Shown piece after piece: positions 14,957 through 15,261 of a DNA stretch of 15,261 bases (the first letter of the stretch is position 1; the number at the start of each line of letters is the position of its first letter). The stretch is from Christensenella sp. UBA6420. GTDB lineage: Bacteria; Bacillota; Clostridia; Christensenellales; DTU072. Below the pieces are notes generated by a model that was not told the DNA's origin, ran no database searches, and saw only the letters and a list, made by a program, of their open reading frames with translations. Where the stretch lies: NCBI GenBank assembly GCA_002439705.1, contig DJPE01000081.1, forward strand, positions 40,952-56,212. Direction: 5' to 3'. The position numbers and the translations under genes were made by a program.

Positions 14957-15261
14957 TCCGACGATAGTCGGAGTTAATTGCCAAACAAAGTTTGGCGTTA
15001 ATGCCCTAACGGGCGTTAATTGCCACTTGCGTGGCGTTAATTTCCACTCCTTGCGGAGCGGAGTTATGGTAAGTTTAGTGAAGTTCAAAGTTATACTTTG
15101 AGTGAAGTTGCCGCAAGTTGCGGCAGTGAAGTTATCGCAAGCGATAGTGAAGTTCAAAACCAAGGTTTTGAGTTAAGGACGATATTAAGAGAAGAAAAAA
15201 CTTTATCGCTCTATTGATTATCCTTAACGCCGAAATCTATGATTTTGGCAATTCACGCCCG
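14957..15261. repeat. Array of at least ten short stem-loops with conserved directional linkers
   Basis: Stem-loops lie at 14957-14972, 14980-14996, 15003-15014, 15022-15035, 15043-15062, 15085-15101, 15110-15124, 15133-15146, 15154-15171 and 15229-15249. Their stem sequences are unrelated, but the linkers recur: GTTAAT(T) after the first four and a shortened variant after the fifth, then (A)GTGAAGTT after the sixth to eighth, then GTTAAGG. After a 41-bp core the linkers appear reversed (TTAAC before and AATTCAC after the tenth hairpin), and a further unit seems to begin at 15257. No credible protein gene is present. This is a non-coding repeat element of a kind I cannot name. Confidence 0.8.
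15172..15228. repeat. Inverted repeat GTTAAGGA / TCCTTAAC bounding the array's turning point
   Basis: GTTAAGGA at 15172-15179 and its exact complement TCCTTAAC at 15221-15228 enclose a 41-bp A-rich core. Linkers to the left read GTTAA/GTGAAG and those to the right read TTAAC/AATTCAC, so this pair marks where the array flips orientation. The core has a short open frame without a normal start codon, which I do not regard as a gene. Confidence 0.65.

Noticed and set aside
14957..14972. The first hairpin of the array as the operon's terminator
   Set aside because: The 6-bp stem is followed by GTTAATTG rather than a run of T, and it has the same linker as the other array units, so it is better read as an array member. 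Termination somewhere in the array remains possible.
14391..14984. A 197-codon antisense frame across the second SipW-type gene
   Set aside because: The plus-strand frame has a ribosome site, a good signal peptide and an operon partner. The antisense protein has no domain and overlaps almost the whole real gene.
14900..15163. A minus-strand frame with repeated NFT and QLTP tripeptide-like motifs
   Set aside because: The peptide repetition is simply the linkers of the hairpin array read in one frame. Unit lengths are not multiples of three and stems are not protein-like, so it is a non-coding repeat.
15184..15261. Possible start of a new plus-strand gene (KRRKNFIALLIIL-like peptide after an AAGGA box)
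   Set aside because: The only start would be ATT, and the stretch lies in the core and first reversed hairpin of the array (an inverted repeat and a 9-bp stem at 15229-15249 explain the sequence). A hydrophobic peptide of this size can arise by chance, so I keep it only as a remote possibility.
14957..15261. CRISPR array
   Set aside because: The conserved parts are only 7-8 bases and the variable parts are palindromic, unlike CRISPR repeats of 24 or more bases with non-palindromic spacers; no cas gene is present.

Overview
The window looks like chromosomal DNA of a Gram-positive bacterium (Bacillota), most likely an uncultured clostridial or gut-type lineage. The reasons are two consecutive proteins with SipW-type signal peptides, a giant secreted protein built from MBG/YDG and InlB-type repeats, and a perfect sigma-A promoter. 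The species cannot be named from this sequence. The codon usage leaves few stops in non-coding frames, so many long antisense reading frames are shadows.

Layout. Positions 13294 to 1 (minus strand) are one uninterrupted reading frame of at least 4431 codons that leaves the window at its left edge. It encodes a giant cell-surface or secreted protein. Its parts, in order, are: an N-terminal signal or anchor segment; a beta-rich head in which a module followed by an InlB-type repeat occurs twice (residues about 130-980); an Ig/PKD-like stretch; and then about 26-28 MBG/YDG-type Ig-like repeats (residues about 1200 to 4431 and beyond). No frameshift or in-frame stop was found.

Positions 13295-13610 are a divergent control region. 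It holds a textbook TTGACA-N17-TATAAT promoter firing left into the giant gene, an extended -10 promoter firing right, a perfect 12-bp palindrome almost exactly midway between the two -35 boxes, and a long A/T-rich hairpin.

Positions 13611-14951 (plus strand) are a two-gene operon encoding two related small exported proteins with SipW-dependent (TasA/camelysin-like) signal peptides. By inference, the operon and the giant protein could contribute to the same cell-surface or biofilm structure. The SipW peptidase itself is not in the window.

Positions 14957-15261 carry no credible gene. They hold an array of at least ten short stem-loops with unrelated stem sequences, separated by near-constant linkers (GTTAATT, then GTGAAGTT). 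The linkers switch to the opposite orientation across a 41-bp core bounded by GTTAAGGA / TCCTTAAC. This array, the giant repeat protein and the symmetric divergent promoter region are the most noteworthy contents.
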